From the NCBI GenBank assembly GCA_019635285.1, contig JAHBZS010000047.1:1-36705 (forward strand): DNA of 36,705 nucleotides. The letters run 5' to 3'. Shown here piece after piece: positions 7,943 to 16,437 of this stretch (the stretch's first letter is position 1; every line of letters starts with the position of its first letter). Origin of the DNA: Rubrivivax sp. (GTDB lineage Bacteria > Pseudomonadota > Gammaproteobacteria > Burkholderiales > Burkholderiaceae_C). The notes beneath the pieces are model-generated. The model was not told the origin of the DNA. It saw only the letters and a program-made list of their open reading frames with translations, and made no database searches. The position numbers and the translations under genes were made by a program.

Positions 7943-8467
7943 ATGTCGAGAGACGAAGCACGCTCACCGCACACCATCGCGGTGCCCCGGTGGCCATCGA
8001 TCGGTCTCGCGAACGACCATGCCGGCTTTCTGCTGAAGGGCTTCGTCACGGGGGTGCTCGCGCAGCACTGCGATGAAGTCATCGATGTCGGCGCGATGTC
8101 GGACTCACCGGTCGACTTCCCGGACGTCACGCGCAAGGCGATCGCGCTCATTCGCGAGGGCAAGGTCAAGCGGGTGATCCTCGTCTGCGGCACCGGCGCG
8201 GGCGCCTGCATCGCGGCGAACAAGATTCCGGGCATTCGCGCGGCCGTGTGTCACGACACCTTCGTCGCCCGGCAAGCCGTCGAACATGACGATGTGAATG
8301 TCCTGTGCATCGGCGCCTGGATCATCGGGCCGCAGGTGGCCCGCGATGTCATCGAGACCTTCCTGGCCTCCGAATTCAGCACGGAAGAGCATTTCCGCCG
8401 GCGCGTGGAAAAGCTCGCCGAGCTGGAGCGTGAATCCGCGCGGGCCTTGATGCAAGGAAGCAAATAG
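7943..8467 (+). CDS. RpiB/LacA/LacB family sugar-phosphate isomerase
   Basis: Encodes 174 aa. Family members interconvert aldose and ketose phosphates (ribose-5-P/ribulose-5-P for RpiB). Visible motifs: IGLANDHAGFLLK (the DHAG phosphate/sugar motif), VILVCGTGAGACIAANKIPG containing the CGTG catalytic Cys, RAAVCHDTFVARQAVEHDDVN with the conserved His, and NVLCIGAWIIGP. About 25 extra N-terminal residues precede the core compared with a typical RpiB of 145-150 aa. ATG 7943 was chosen for its position after a purine-rich GAAAGGG stretch. It is the first gene of an operon with FadR-like, ribokinase and ABC transporter genes, so a pentose-phosphate product feeding the pentose phosphate pathway is likely. 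Other pentose or tetrose phosphates cannot be excluded. Confidence 0.88.
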   Translation: MSRDEARSPHTIAVPRWPSIGLANDHAGFLLKGFVTGVLAQHCDEVIDVGAMSDSPVDFPDVTRKAIALIREGKVKRVILVCGTGAGACIAANKIPGIRAAVCHDTFVARQAVEHDDVNVLCIGAWIIGPQVARDVIETFLASEFSTEEHFRRRVEKLAELERESARALMQGSK

Positions 8468-8499
8468 ACCGCCCGCCCGCAGCTGATGCCGTCCACGCG

Positions 8500-9273
8500 A
8501 TGAACCAGCCGATCGAGATCGTCCAGCAGGGCCACGTCCACGAGGATGGATACGATCGTGTGCTGTCGTTCCTTCGGGACCAGCTGCTCACGGGCCGCCT
8601 GAAGACGGGTGATCGGCTGTTGCCCGAGCGTGAGCTGGCCACCGCGCTCGGCGTCAGCCGGCCGGTCATCCGCGAGGCCCTGAGGGCCTTGGCCACCCTG
8701 GGCGCGGTCGAGATCCGGCGCGGCTATGGCACGGTGGTGCGGGAACCCAACTTCACGGCGCTCGCCGACTACTTCAGTCTGGTGCTGGCCCAGCAGGCGG
8801 GCGCCGTGGATGACGTGATGCAGGCGCGCATCGCGATCGAGCGGCAGGCGATCCGCCTGGCGTGCTCACGCGCCCTCACGCCGGACCTGGAAAGACTCTC
8901 GCAGGCCCTGCAGGCCATCAAGCAAACGATCGACGATCCGGTGCGGGGCGGCGCCGCGGACTTCCATTTCCACACGATGATCGTCGAGGCGGCCCACTCT
9001 GCGGCGCTGTCCAGCGTCTACGCCGCGGTCGCCAAGCTGCTCCGTGAGTCGCACATGGCGCGCCGGCAGGTCATTGCCAACGTCCCCAAGCTCGACTCGT
9101 ACCTCATCGACCACCATGAGGCCATCATGTTGGCGATCCGGCACGGGAACGCAGCCGAAGCGGATTCGCTGCTCACGGAGCACTTCGAGATCGGTGCCAA
9201 CCTCCGCAAGGATGCGCTGGCCGCGGACGCACCCCGACGCAGCGCCAAGCGCACGACGCAACGGGCTTCCTGA
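8500..9273 (+). CDS. GntR family transcriptional regulator, FadR/FCD subfamily
   Basis: Encodes 257 aa. The winged HTH (about residues 12-80) includes VLSFLRDQLLTGRLKTGDRL, LPERELATALGVSRPVIREA and LGAVEIRRGYGTVVRE. The all-helical FCD ligand domain follows, with metal-binding-type residues in DFHFHTMIVEAAHSAAL and in HHEAIMLAIRHGNAAEA, then LLTEHF. It lies 32 bases after the isomerase and 11 bases before the ribokinase, so it is embedded in the operon it probably controls through the TGGTCTTACCA site at 7774. FCD regulators typically bind small carboxylic acids, which fits a sugar-acid-like inducer, though this is inference. Confidence 0.93.
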   Translation: MNQPIEIVQQGHVHEDGYDRVLSFLRDQLLTGRLKTGDRLLPERELATALGVSRPVIREALRALATLGAVEIRRGYGTVVREPNFTALADYFSLVLAQQAGAVDDVMQARIAIERQAIRLACSRALTPDLERLSQALQAIKQTIDDPVRGGAADFHFHTMIVEAAHSAALSSVYAAVAKLLRESHMARRQVIANVPKLDSYLIDHHEAIMLAIRHGNAAEADSLLTEHFEIGANLRKDALAADAPRRSAKRTTQRAS

Positions 9274-9284
9274 GACGCCGTTCC

Positions 9285-10229
9285 ATGGACAGCCCGCAGA
9301 TCGTCGTATTCGGCAGCCTGAACATGGACCTGATGGTCCGTGTGCCTAGAGCCCCGCGTGGCGGCGAAACGCTTCGCGGCCTGGGGTTCCTGGCGAACCC
9401 TGGCGGCAAGGGCGCCAATCAGGCCGTGGCTTGCGCGCGGCAAGGGGCCCGCGTCGCCATGGTGGGATGTGTGGGTCAGGACGGCTTTGGCGAGGCCTTG
9501 CGCAACGCGCTTGCTGCGGATGGAATTGGCATCACGCATGTCCGCGCCGTGGCGCAGAGCACCGGCGTGGCCGTCGTGATGGTCGACGACGAGGGCGAGA
9601 ACCGCATCACCCTCGTTCCCGGCGCCAATGAGTCGTTGAAGGCGGATGACGCGGCGTTCGGGCGCGCCGTCGTCGGGCAGTACCTGCTCTTGCAGTGCGA
9701 GGTGCCGATGCCCGAAGTGGTTGTGGCGGCAAGGGCCATGCGCGCGAAGCAGGCCACCGTGGTGCTCAACCCGGCCCCTGTCTGTCAACTGCCCGCCGAA
9801 CTCTGGCCCTTGGTCGACATCATCGTGGCCAACGAAATCGAGGCCGCGGAGCTGTCCGGCCTGCCCGTCGGCGATGCTCCCAGTGCAGCGATGGCTGCGT
9901 CTTCGATACGTCGGCGCGGGCCTTCGACGGTCATCGTGACCTTGGGCGCCCAAGGGGTGGTGGTGGCCGACGGCGCGGGCTGCCGGCACTTTGCGGCGCT
10001 TGCCGTACGAACCGTGGACACGACGGCCGCCGGCGACACCTTCATTGGCGCCATGTGCGCTGCGCGCGCTGCCGGGCAGTCCACGGACGCTGCGGTGATG
10101 CGCGGCATCCAGGCCGCCACGCTGTGTGTCACCCGGGCCGGTGCCCAGGCGTCGATACCGCGCTTCCACGAGCTGGAACACGTGCCGCCGGTGGACCCGC
10201 CGTCCCCGCTGGTCTGCCTGCCGCAGTAA
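9285..10229 (+). CDS. rbsK: Ribokinase (PfkB family)
   Basis: Encodes 314 aa and phosphorylates D-ribose or a close analogue at the 5 position with ATP. N-terminal FGSLNMDLMVRVPRAPRGGE and NPGGKGANQAVACARQGARV form the PfkB signature 1 and sugar-binding region. LNPAPVCQLPAELWPLVD and ANEIEAAELSGLPVG are typical ribokinase middle motifs. VDTTAAGDTFIGAMCA is PfkB signature 2, with the catalytic Asp in AAGD. The end VTRAGAQASIPRFHEL matches the ribokinase C-terminus closely. Similarity is to true ribokinases rather than KDG or fructokinases. It sits between the FadR-like gene and the ABC permeases (13-base gap), which points to phosphorylation of the imported or released sugar, followed by the RpiB-like isomerase. 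Confidence 0.9.
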   Translation: MDSPQIVVFGSLNMDLMVRVPRAPRGGETLRGLGFLANPGGKGANQAVACARQGARVAMVGCVGQDGFGEALRNALAADGIGITHVRAVAQSTGVAVVMVDDEGENRITLVPGANESLKADDAAFGRAVVGQYLLLQCEVPMPEVVVAARAMRAKQATVVLNPAPVCQLPAELWPLVDIIVANEIEAAELSGLPVGDAPSAAMAASSIRRRGPSTVIVTLGAQGVVVADGAGCRHFAALAVRTVDTTAAGDTFIGAMCAARAAGQSTDAAVMRGIQAATLCVTRAGAQASIPRFHELEHVPPVDPPSPLVCLPQ

Positions 10230-10242
10230 GGCCCGCGCCGCC

Positions 10243-10926
10243 GTGACCTACAAGTTCGACTTCACCAGCGTGCTGGCGCAATGGCCGCTGTTCCTGCATG
10301 GCGCTTGGCTGACCGTCAAGTTGTCGGTCGCCGCGACGCTGCTGGGCTTGATCATCGGCACCTTGTGCGCCATCGGGCGCGGCAGTCGCCATCCGCTCGT
10401 CGCGCGCTCCTGCGCCGTCTATGTGGAGGCGATCCGCAACACGCCCCTGCTGGTGCAACTCTTCCTGGTGTATTTCGGGCTGGCCAGCGTCGGACTGAAA
10501 GTGCCGGCCTTCGTGGCCGCGGTGCTGGCCATGGTCATCAACGTCGGCGCCTACACCACCGAGATCATGCGCGCCGGCATCGAATCGATCCACAAGAGCC
10601 AGATCGAGGCCGCGGAGTGCCTGGCGCTGTCGCGTGCGCAGATCTACTGGCACGTGATCCTGCGGCCGGCGATGGAGCGGGTCTATCCCGCGCTGACCAG
10701 CCAGTTCGTGCTGCTCATGCTGGCCACGTCCATCACGTCGCAGATCTCCGCCGAGGACTTGACGGCCATCGCGAACCGGGTGCAGTCGGACACCTTCCGC
10801 TCCTTCGAAACCTATGCCGTCGTCGCCGTGTTCTATCTCCTGCTGTCCTTGCTGATGCGCGGCGCTTTCTGGGTCGCCGGCCAGGCGTTGTTCACGCGCC
10901 GGCGCCGGCTGGGGACGCCGCTGTGA
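10243..10926 (+). CDS. Amino-acid-type (PAAT) ABC transporter permease 1
   Basis: Encodes 227 aa from GTG 10243. It is a HisM/GlnP-like inner-membrane permease: N-terminal FLHGAWLTVKLSVAATLLGL, the conserved YVEAIRNTPLLVQLFLVYFG segment, and the EAA loop EAAECLALSRAQIYWHVILR, which contacts the ATPase. About five membrane segments are visible. Its stop overlaps the start of permease 2 (GTGA at 10923-10926), indicating translational coupling. PAAT permeases usually import polar amino acids or opines. Their presence beside ribokinase and RpiB-like genes, where an Rbs-type transporter would be expected, is unusual. Confidence 0.92.
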   Translation: MTYKFDFTSVLAQWPLFLHGAWLTVKLSVAATLLGLIIGTLCAIGRGSRHPLVARSCAVYVEAIRNTPLLVQLFLVYFGLASVGLKVPAFVAAVLAMVINVGAYTTEIMRAGIESIHKSQIEAAECLALSRAQIYWHVILRPAMERVYPALTSQFVLLMLATSITSQISAEDLTAIANRVQSDTFRSFETYAVVAVFYLLLSLLMRGAFWVAGQALFTRRRRLGTPL

Positions 10927-11594
10927 ACGCCGGCTTCAACGCGAATCACCTGGTGTTCCTGCTGCAAGGGGCGGTTTGGACGCTGGTGCTTTCACTCATC
11001 GCGTTCGTCGGCGGCGGCGTGGCCGGGTTCATCGTGGCGCTGTGTCGCATCTCGCCCATCCGGCCGCTGCGCTGGATCTCGACCGTCTACGTGCAACTGG
11101 TGCAGGGCACGCCGCTGCTGATCCTGATGTTCCTGGCGTATTTCGGCCTCAGCATCGTCGGCCTGAGTTTGCCGGCCCTGGTGGCGGCCGGCATCGCGAT
11201 GACGATCTATGTCAGCGCCTATATCGGCGAGATCTGGCGCGGCTGCATCCAGGCCGTGCCGCGCACGCAGTGGGAAGCCGCCGAATGCCTGGCGCTGTCC
11301 AGGACCCAGCGGATGGGGCTGGTGGTCCTGCCGCAGGCACTGCGCATTGCCACCCCGCCCACCGTGGGTTTCATGGTGCAGATCGTCAAGAACACGTCGC
11401 TGGCGTCGGTGGTCGGCTTCGTCGAGTTGACCCGCGCCGGGCAGGTGGTGAACAACTCGCTGTTCGAACCGTTCCTGGTCTACATGTTGGTCGCGGGGCT
11501 CTACTTCATGTTGTGTTTCCCCTTGTCGTGGTGGAGCCGGCAGTTGGAGCGCCGCCTGCTGGTGGGTCATCGCGTGGAGGTCGCTGCGGCATGA
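10923..11594 (+). CDS. Amino-acid-type (PAAT) ABC transporter permease 2
   Basis: Encodes 223 aa from GTG 10923, overlapping permease 1 by four bases. It has the same HisQ/HisM family features: FLLQGAVWTLVLSLIAFVGG, VYVQLVQGTPLLILMFLAYF, and the EAA loop EAAECLALSRTQRMGLVVLP. The following PPTVGFMVQIVKNTSLASVV is the canonical family end motif, which permease 1 has in a more diverged form (LLMLATSITSQISAED). The pair likely forms a heterodimeric channel. The stop overlaps the ATPase start by four bases (ATGA at 11591-11594). Confidence 0.93.
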   Translation: MNAGFNANHLVFLLQGAVWTLVLSLIAFVGGGVAGFIVALCRISPIRPLRWISTVYVQLVQGTPLLILMFLAYFGLSIVGLSLPALVAAGIAMTIYVSAYIGEIWRGCIQAVPRTQWEAAECLALSRTQRMGLVVLPQALRIATPPTVGFMVQIVKNTSLASVVGFVELTRAGQVVNNSLFEPFLVYMLVAGLYFMLCFPLSWWSRQLERRLLVGHRVEVAAA

Positions 11595-12316
11595 GCATCA
11601 TCCTGCTCGACAACGTACACAAGAGCTTTGGGACGCTGAAGGTTCTCGATGGGGTGAACTTCAGCGTGAACAAGGGCGAAGTGTTCGCCATCATCGGTCG
11701 CAGCGGTTCGGGCAAGAGCACCGCGCTGCGCTGCATAGACCGCCTCGAGCGCATCGACCAGGGGCGCATCCAGGTGTGCGGCCACGAGGTGAGCGACCCC
11801 AAGCTCGACCTGCGTCAGCTGCGTCGCGACGTGGGCATCGTCTTCCAGAGCTACAACCTGTTCCCGCACCTTACGGCCGCCGAGAACATCGCACTGGCCC
11901 CGCGGCACAGCAAGGGAAAAACGCAGGCCGAGGCGAACGAGCTGACCGCCCGCGTGCTGGCGCAGGTGGGCTTGTCCGACAAGGCCCGCAGCTATCCGGA
12001 GCAGCTGTCGGGCGGCCAGCAACAGCGCGTGGCGATCGCTCGCTCACTCGCCATGGAGCCGCAGGTGATGTTGTTCGACGAAGTGACCTCGGCACTCGAT
12101 CCGCAGCTCAAGGGCGAGGTTCTGAAGGTGATGGCCGACCTGGCCGCCGGCGGCATGACCATGGTGCTGGTCACCCACGAGATGGCATTCGCCCGCAACG
12201 TCGCAGACACCACGCTGTTCATGCACAAAGGCCGCGTCTGGGAGCAAGGCGGCCCCGAGATGTTCGACCGGCCGCAGACGGCGGAACTGCAAGAGTTCCT
12301 CAGCGTCGGCCTTTGA
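11591..12316 (+). CDS. Amino-acid-type ABC transporter ATP-binding protein
   Basis: Encodes 241 aa of the HisP/GlnQ family. Walker A is GRSGSGKST (about residues 37-45), the Q-loop is GIVFQSYNLFPHLTAAENI, the signature is LSGGQQQRVAIARSLAMEP, Walker B plus D-loop is VMLFDEVTSALDPQL, and the H-loop is VLVTHEMAFARNVAD. All catalytic elements are intact. It energises the two permeases upstream, with which it is translationally coupled. The binding protein follows after 32 bases. Confidence 0.96.
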   Translation: MSIILLDNVHKSFGTLKVLDGVNFSVNKGEVFAIIGRSGSGKSTALRCIDRLERIDQGRIQVCGHEVSDPKLDLRQLRRDVGIVFQSYNLFPHLTAAENIALAPRHSKGKTQAEANELTARVLAQVGLSDKARSYPEQLSGGQQQRVAIARSLAMEPQVMLFDEVTSALDPQLKGEVLKVMADLAAGGMTMVLVTHEMAFARNVADTTLFMHKGRVWEQGGPEMFDRPQTAELQEFLSVGL

Positions 12317-12348
12317 GAGTTCTTTGCCCGCAACCACTGGAGACACCC

Positions 12349-13149
12349 ATGAGATCCAAGAACCTTCTGCGCCGCACGCTGCTGCTCGCGGCCCTGTCCT
12401 CGACCTTCTTCGGCGCGCAGGCCGACACGCTCGACAACATCAAGGCGGCCAAGAAGATCCGCGTGTCCATCGACCTCGCCGTGCCGCCGTCGGGCATGAC
12501 GGATGCGAACATGAAGCCCACCGGGTCGGACTACGACGTGGCCGTGCTGCTGGCCAAGGACCTGGGGGTCGCCCTCGAAGTCGTGCCGACCGTCGGCGCC
12601 ACCCGCATTCCGAACCTGCAGACCGGCAAGGCGGACCTGATCATTTCCACGCTGGCGTGGACGCCGGAACGCGCCAAGGTGATCGACTACTCCGTGCCCT
12701 ACGCACCGCAAATCTCGCTGGTGGGCGGCATCAAGAGCCTCAACGTGAAGAGCATGGCCGACCTGGCCGGCAAGAGCGTGGCCGTCAATCGCAGCACCAC
12801 CCAGGACACCGACCTGACGCAGAACGCCAAGGGGGCGACCGTGGTCCGCTACGACGACGATGCCGGCGTGATCACCGCGGTGGTGACCGGCCAGGCCGAC
12901 CTGGTGGGGACCTCGAACGCGCTGTTCCAGACCATGGTGCAGAAGGCGCCGAACCGCCAGCTCGAGCAGAAGTTCGTCTTGCGTGTCAACGACCTCGGCA
13001 TCGGCGTGCGCAAGGACGACCCGACGCTGCTGGCCTGGGTGAACGAATGGGTCAAGGCGAACCACGCCAACGGCAAGTTGAACGAGATCTTCAAGAAGTA
13101 CCACGGCACCGACATTCCCAAGGACGTGGTGGAGAAGTGGGTCAAGTAG
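12349..13149 (+). CDS. PAAT-family ABC transporter substrate-binding protein
   Basis: Encodes 266 aa, periplasmic. The signal peptide (MRSKNLLRRTLLLAALSS to about GAQA) is followed by the SBP_bac_3 domain: KKIRVSIDLAVPPSGMTD, then YDVAVLLAKDLGVALEVVP, TGKADLIISTLAWTPERAKV and IDYSVPYAPQISLVGG. The Arg in TPER matches the residue that holds the ligand carboxylate in HisJ-type proteins. At the position where these proteins normally carry an Asp binding the ligand alpha-amine, this protein reads ADLVGTSNALF, so Ser replaces the Asp in my hand alignment. This hints at a carboxylated but non-amino ligand. A GGAG ribosome site precedes ATG 12349. It is the last transporter component of the operon. 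Confidence 0.93.
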   Translation: MRSKNLLRRTLLLAALSSTFFGAQADTLDNIKAAKKIRVSIDLAVPPSGMTDANMKPTGSDYDVAVLLAKDLGVALEVVPTVGATRIPNLQTGKADLIISTLAWTPERAKVIDYSVPYAPQISLVGGIKSLNVKSMADLAGKSVAVNRSTTQDTDLTQNAKGATVVRYDDDAGVITAVVTGQADLVGTSNALFQTMVQKAPNRQLEQKFVLRVNDLGIGVRKDDPTLLAWVNEWVKANHANGKLNEIFKKYHGTDIPKDVVEKWVK

Positions 13150-13155
13150 AGGGCC

Positions 13156-14043
13156 ATGTTGTCGCTGATCGACACCCATCACCACTTCCTGGACCCGCAG
13201 GCGCACTACTACCCTTGGCTGAATGACGCGGGCTCTCCCGCGCATCGCTACGGCGACCACTCGGCGCTGAAGCGGCCGTATCTGCCGGCGGACTACCGGC
13301 GCGATACGGCGGGGGTCGAGCTATTGGGCAGCGTGCACGTCGAGGCCGAGTGGGACCCGCGCGACGCGGTGGGCGAGATGCGCTTCATCGCGTCTCTGCG
13401 CGAGCAGTGCGGCTTGCCCTCGGTGGCCATCGGCCAGGCCTGGCTGCACCAGCCGGATGCGGCGGCGACGCTGGAACAGCTGGCGGCCTTCGACTTCGTG
13501 CGCGGGGTGCGCCAGAAGCCTCGCGCCAATCCGGCACCCCGGGGCGCCCCGGGTGGCATGACGGATGCGGCCTGGCTGGAAGGCTACGCACGGCTGGAGC
13601 CGCTGGGGCTGCACTACGAACTGCAGACGCCGTGGTGGCACTTGGCGGAAGCGGCGCGCGTGGCCGGCCGATTCCCCGGAACACGCCTCGTCATCAACCA
13701 TGCGGGCGTGCCGTCGGACCGCAGCGACGAGGGGCTGCGGGCCTGGCGGGCCGCGCTGGCCGGCATGGCCGCGCACGCCAACGTGGCCATCAAGATCAGC
13801 GGCATCGGTGAAGCCGGGGGCCAATGGCGCCTGGAGGCCAACCGGCGCGTCGTGCGCGAGGTGATCGAGCTGTTCGGCGTGGGCCGCTGCATGTTCGGCA
13901 GCAACTACCCGGTGGACAGTCTGTGCGCGCCCTTCCAGACCATCTTCGACGGCTTTGCCGCCTGCGTGGCCGACCTCGGCGCGCAAGAGCAGTCTCAGCT
14001 GTTCGTCGACAACGCGCGCCGCATCTACCGGATCGAGGCCTAA
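13156..14043 (+). CDS. Amidohydrolase_2 family hydrolase (lactonase-like)
   Basis: Encodes 295 aa of the COG3618 TIM-barrel amidohydrolase group, which includes sugar lactonases and 2-pyrone-4,6-dicarboxylate lactonase. The N-terminal metal motif is IDTHHHFLDP (His8-x-His10). FDFVRGVRQKPR is the strand 3-4 region, LVINHAGVP supplies the strand-5/6 His, and CMFGSNYPVDSL lies where lactonases usually have GSDWP, so the canonical Asp position reads Asn here. This GSN variant, as I recall, recurs in uncharacterised members. Only six bases separate it from the binding-protein stop, so it belongs to the operon. It may open a lactone or cleave an ester or amide that releases the sugar for the ribokinase. 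The reaction is not established. Confidence 0.85.
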   Translation: MLSLIDTHHHFLDPQAHYYPWLNDAGSPAHRYGDHSALKRPYLPADYRRDTAGVELLGSVHVEAEWDPRDAVGEMRFIASLREQCGLPSVAIGQAWLHQPDAAATLEQLAAFDFVRGVRQKPRANPAPRGAPGGMTDAAWLEGYARLEPLGLHYELQTPWWHLAEAARVAGRFPGTRLVINHAGVPSDRSDEGLRAWRAALAGMAAHANVAIKISGIGEAGGQWRLEANRRVVREVIELFGVGRCMFGSNYPVDSLCAPFQTIFDGFAACVADLGAQEQSQLFVDNARRIYRIEA

Positions 14044-14045
14044 AA

Positions 14046-14075
14046 CACCCTCGCCGGCCTTCGGGGTGCCCGGCG
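14046..14075 (+). terminator. Possible hairpin terminator after the ABC operon
   Basis: Just after the amidohydrolase stop, CACCC (14046-14050) can pair with GGGTG (14064-14068). Alternatively, CGCCGG (14052-14057) can pair with CCGGCG (14070-14075). The two hairpins are mutually exclusive, and neither has a U-tract. It lies between convergent genes, where a terminator is expected, but in DNA this GC-rich such hairpins are common by chance. Confidence 0.3.
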
Positions 14076-14168
14076 GCGGCGTTGCCACCCGGGCCTCGCG
14101 ACCGTGTGGATCGGCCAAGCCGAGGCTCCAGGCGCACTGCGCCCCTCCGCCGCCGTCACCTGGCACCG

Positions 14169-14438
14169 TCAGCTCGCGCCGCCGCCCGGCGCCGTGATGG
14201 CTTCCAGCCGGCCCAGCCAACGCAGCGCCTGCGCCGGCGAATCGCCGCACATCGTCGCAGACGGCTGCAGCGACACGCACACCGCCGGCCGCTCGGGCCG
14301 GCCGAACAGCCGGCAGCGCAGCTGCTCGTCGAGCTGCACGCAGGGCACGCCGGCCGGCTTGCCCTGCGGCATGCCGGGGATGGGCGAGCTGATCGACGGC
14401 GCGATGCAGCAGGCCGCGCAACCTTCGCGGCAGTTCAT
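14169..14438 (-). CDS. YkgJ-family cysteine cluster protein
   Basis: Encodes 89 aa of the putative zinc/iron-chelating YkgJ (CxxCxxCC) family. It starts [11 protein letters not shown], with Cys3, Cys7, Cys10 and Cys11 forming the clustered motif, followed by [17 protein letters not shown] and [17 protein letters not shown]. Eight cysteines in 89 residues suggest binding of a metal or Fe-S cluster. The longer upstream frame is Arg/Ser-rich and overlaps the DUF1015 gene, so ATG at 14438 is preferred. It is divergent from DUF1015 (starts 57 bases apart) and convergent with the amidohydrolase. Function is unknown. Confidence 0.85.
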   Translation of the reverse strand: MNCREGCAACCIAPSISSPIPGMPQGKPAGVPCVQLDEQLRCRLFGRPERPAVCVSLQPSATMCGDSPAQALRWLGRLEAITAPGGGAS

Positions 14439-14494
14439 GCCCCGGCCCGATCCCGGCCCGCTACCATCGCCGCTCCTTGTCCATTGGGGGGTCG

Positions 14495-15808
14495 ATGATG
14501 GCTGCTGCGCCGGGTTTCCGTCTACCGCGTCTGTTGCTGCCGCGGCCGGGCATCGACCTGCGGCGCTGGGCGGTGATCGCCTGCGACCAGTACACCGCGC
14601 AGCCCGAGTACTGGCAGCAGGTGCAGCAGATCGTCGGCGACGCGCCGTCGACGCTGCAGATGATCTTCCCCGAGGCCTATCTGAACCAGGCCGACGCGCC
14701 GGCGCGCATCGCACGCATCCAGCAGGCCATGCGCCGCTACCTGGACGACGGGCTGCTGCAGGAGCATGCCGGCGCGGTGTATGTCGAACGGCAGATCGGC
14801 ACGCGCGTGCGCCGCGGGCTGATGCTCGAGCTGGACCTGGAGCACTACGACTTCCGGTCCGACTCCACCAGCCTGATCCGCCCCACCGAAGGCACCATCG
14901 TCGAGCGCCTGGCGCCGCGCATCGAAGTGCGGCGCGACGCGGCGCTGGAGCTGCCGCACATCCTGGTGCTGATCGACGACCCGGCGGGCACGGTGATCGA
15001 GCCGATCGGCGCCGAACGCGCGCAGCTGCAGGCGCTGTACGACAGCGAGCTGATGCTGGGCGGCGGCCGCGTCGCCGGCTTTGCCGTGGATGCGGCACGC
15101 GCCGCGCGGGCGGCGCAGGCCCTGGCTGCGCTGGGCGACGCCGCCGCGTTTGCCACGCGCTACGGCGTGGCCCCAGGCACGCCGCCGATGCTCTTCGCGG
15201 TGGGTGACGGCAACCATTCGCTGGCCACCGCCAAGGCCATCTGGGAGCAGCACAAGGCGCAGGTCGGGCCAGACCACCCGAGCCGCTATGCGCTGGTCGA
15301 GGTGGAGAACATCCACGACGCGGCGCTGGACTTCGCGCCCATCCACCGCCTGCTGCTGGGCGTGTCGGGCGACCTGCGCCAGGCGCTGGCCCAGGCCTTC
15401 GGCTCGACGCTCACCCTGAGCGACGTGCCGACGGCGCAGGCCATGCGCCAGCGCGTGCAGGCCGCCGCGGCGCCGCGCCAGGCGGTGGGGCTGATCGGCC
15501 CCGGCTCGCGCTTCGCGGTGGCCGAGCTGGCCGCGCCGCCGGCCGCGCTGGCGGTGGCCAGCTTCCAGCCGGTGATCGACCGCTTCGTCGCCGCGCACGG
15601 CGCGGCCGAAGTCGACTACGTGCACGGCGACGACGCGCTGCAGCAGCTGGCGCAGCGCGACGGCTGCGTGGGCCTGCACTTTCCGCTGGTGCCCAAGAGC
15701 GAGCTGCTCAAGCGCGTGGTGCACGAAGGGCCGCTGCCGCGCAAGACCTTCTCGATGGGCGAGGCCGACGAGAAGCGCTTCTACGTCGAGGCGCGCCGCA
15801 TCCGCTGA
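14495..15808 (+). CDS. DUF1015 domain-containing protein
   Basis: Encodes 437 aa of the DUF1015 family, widely conserved and uncharacterised; several homologues carry a HipA-like or kinase-related annotation without proof. N-terminal [19 protein letters not shown] and the central [19 protein letters not shown] are strongly diagnostic. The C-terminal [17 protein letters not shown] and [18 protein letters not shown] are also family-typical. A GGGGGG purine run precedes ATG 14495; an in-frame ATG at 14498 and a TTG at 14477 are alternatives. No signal peptide or membrane segment is seen. It appears to be transcribed alone. Confidence 0.92.
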   Translation: MMAAAPGFRLPRLLLPRPGIDLRRWAVIACDQYTAQPEYWQQVQQIVGDAPSTLQMIFPEAYLNQADAPARIARIQQAMRRYLDDGLLQEHAGAVYVERQIGTRVRRGLMLELDLEHYDFRSDSTSLIRPTEGTIVERLAPRIEVRRDAALELPHILVLIDDPAGTVIEPIGAERAQLQALYDSELMLGGGRVAGFAVDAARAARAAQALAALGDAAAFATRYGVAPGTPPMLFAVGDGNHSLATAKAIWEQHKAQVGPDHPSRYALVEVENIHDAALDFAPIHRLLLGVSGDLRQALAQAFGSTLTLSDVPTAQAMRQRVQAAAAPRQAVGLIGPGSRFAVAELAAPPAALAVASFQPVIDRFVAAHGAAEVDYVHGDDALQQLAQRDGCVGLHFPLVPKSELLKRVVHEGPLPRKTFSMGEADEKRFYVEARRIR

Positions 15809-15897
15809 CACGGCCCGTGCGCAGGCGCCGGGGTCACGCCGATGGAGCCGCTCTGCCTGATGGCGTAGGCGTGCGCGGCACAGGCCGCGCGCCGGCG

Positions 15898-16182
15898 TCA
15901 GCGCCGGTTGGCGTTGGCCGCCTCGGCGGCCATCTTGATTTCTTCGTTGGCCTGGCGCAGCAGGTCCTTGGCCCGCTCCACGTGGCCGCCCAGGCGGTAG
16001 TGGTTGTCCACCTGCGCGTCGCTCAGGCGGTTGAAGGCCTGCACGACCAGCCGCTGCGCAGCGGCCAGGTTGCCGTGGCGCTCGGGGTTGATGTCCTGCA
16101 CCGGCTCCTGGGCGGACACGGCGCAGGCGGCCGCAGCCGCCACGACGGCCAGCAGCACGAACCTGGAACGCGGGGTCTTCAT
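15898..16182 (-). CDS. Small exported protein of unknown function
   Basis: Encodes 94 aa starting MKTPRSRFVLLAVVAAAAA, a clear Sec signal peptide with cleavage near VSAQ (residue about 25). A good AGGAGG ribosome site lies just upstream, which settles the start at 16182. The mature region is about 70 residues, helical and charged: HGNLAAAQRLVVQAFNRLSD, then RAKDLLRQANEEIKMAAEAA, which looks like a helical hairpin. It contains no cysteine after cleavage. It resembles small periplasmic helical proteins of Burkholderiales that I cannot name. It is convergent with DUF1015 and stands upstream of no obvious operon partner. Confidence 0.82.
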   Translation of the reverse strand: MKTPRSRFVLLAVVAAAAACAVSAQEPVQDINPERHGNLAAAQRLVVQAFNRLSDAQVDNHYRLGGHVERAKDLLRQANEEIKMAAEAANANRR

Positions 16183-16437
16183 GGGCCTGTCCTCCTCAAA
16201 AAAACGACACGAAGCGACGCATCGGCCCGAGCGGCCACGTCGAACGATAGCGCGTCGATTTCCGCCCTCGGGCCGCCGCCGTGCGGTGGGGCGCGGCCAG
16301 GCCGAGTTGCCGCATCGTCTGCGCCTGCGGCGTCCCGCCGGAGCCGCGGACATCACGTGCCGCAGCGCGGTCCGGCTCGCCCCCCGAGGAGCCGGGCTTC
16401 GCCGGCGCGCCGCGTCACCGGCGCGCCCGCAGTGCCT

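Noticed and set aside
13321-14421. Long minus-strand frame opposite the amidohydrolase
   Set aside because: It has shadow composition, while the plus strand has the HxH metal motif and the other amidohydrolase features.
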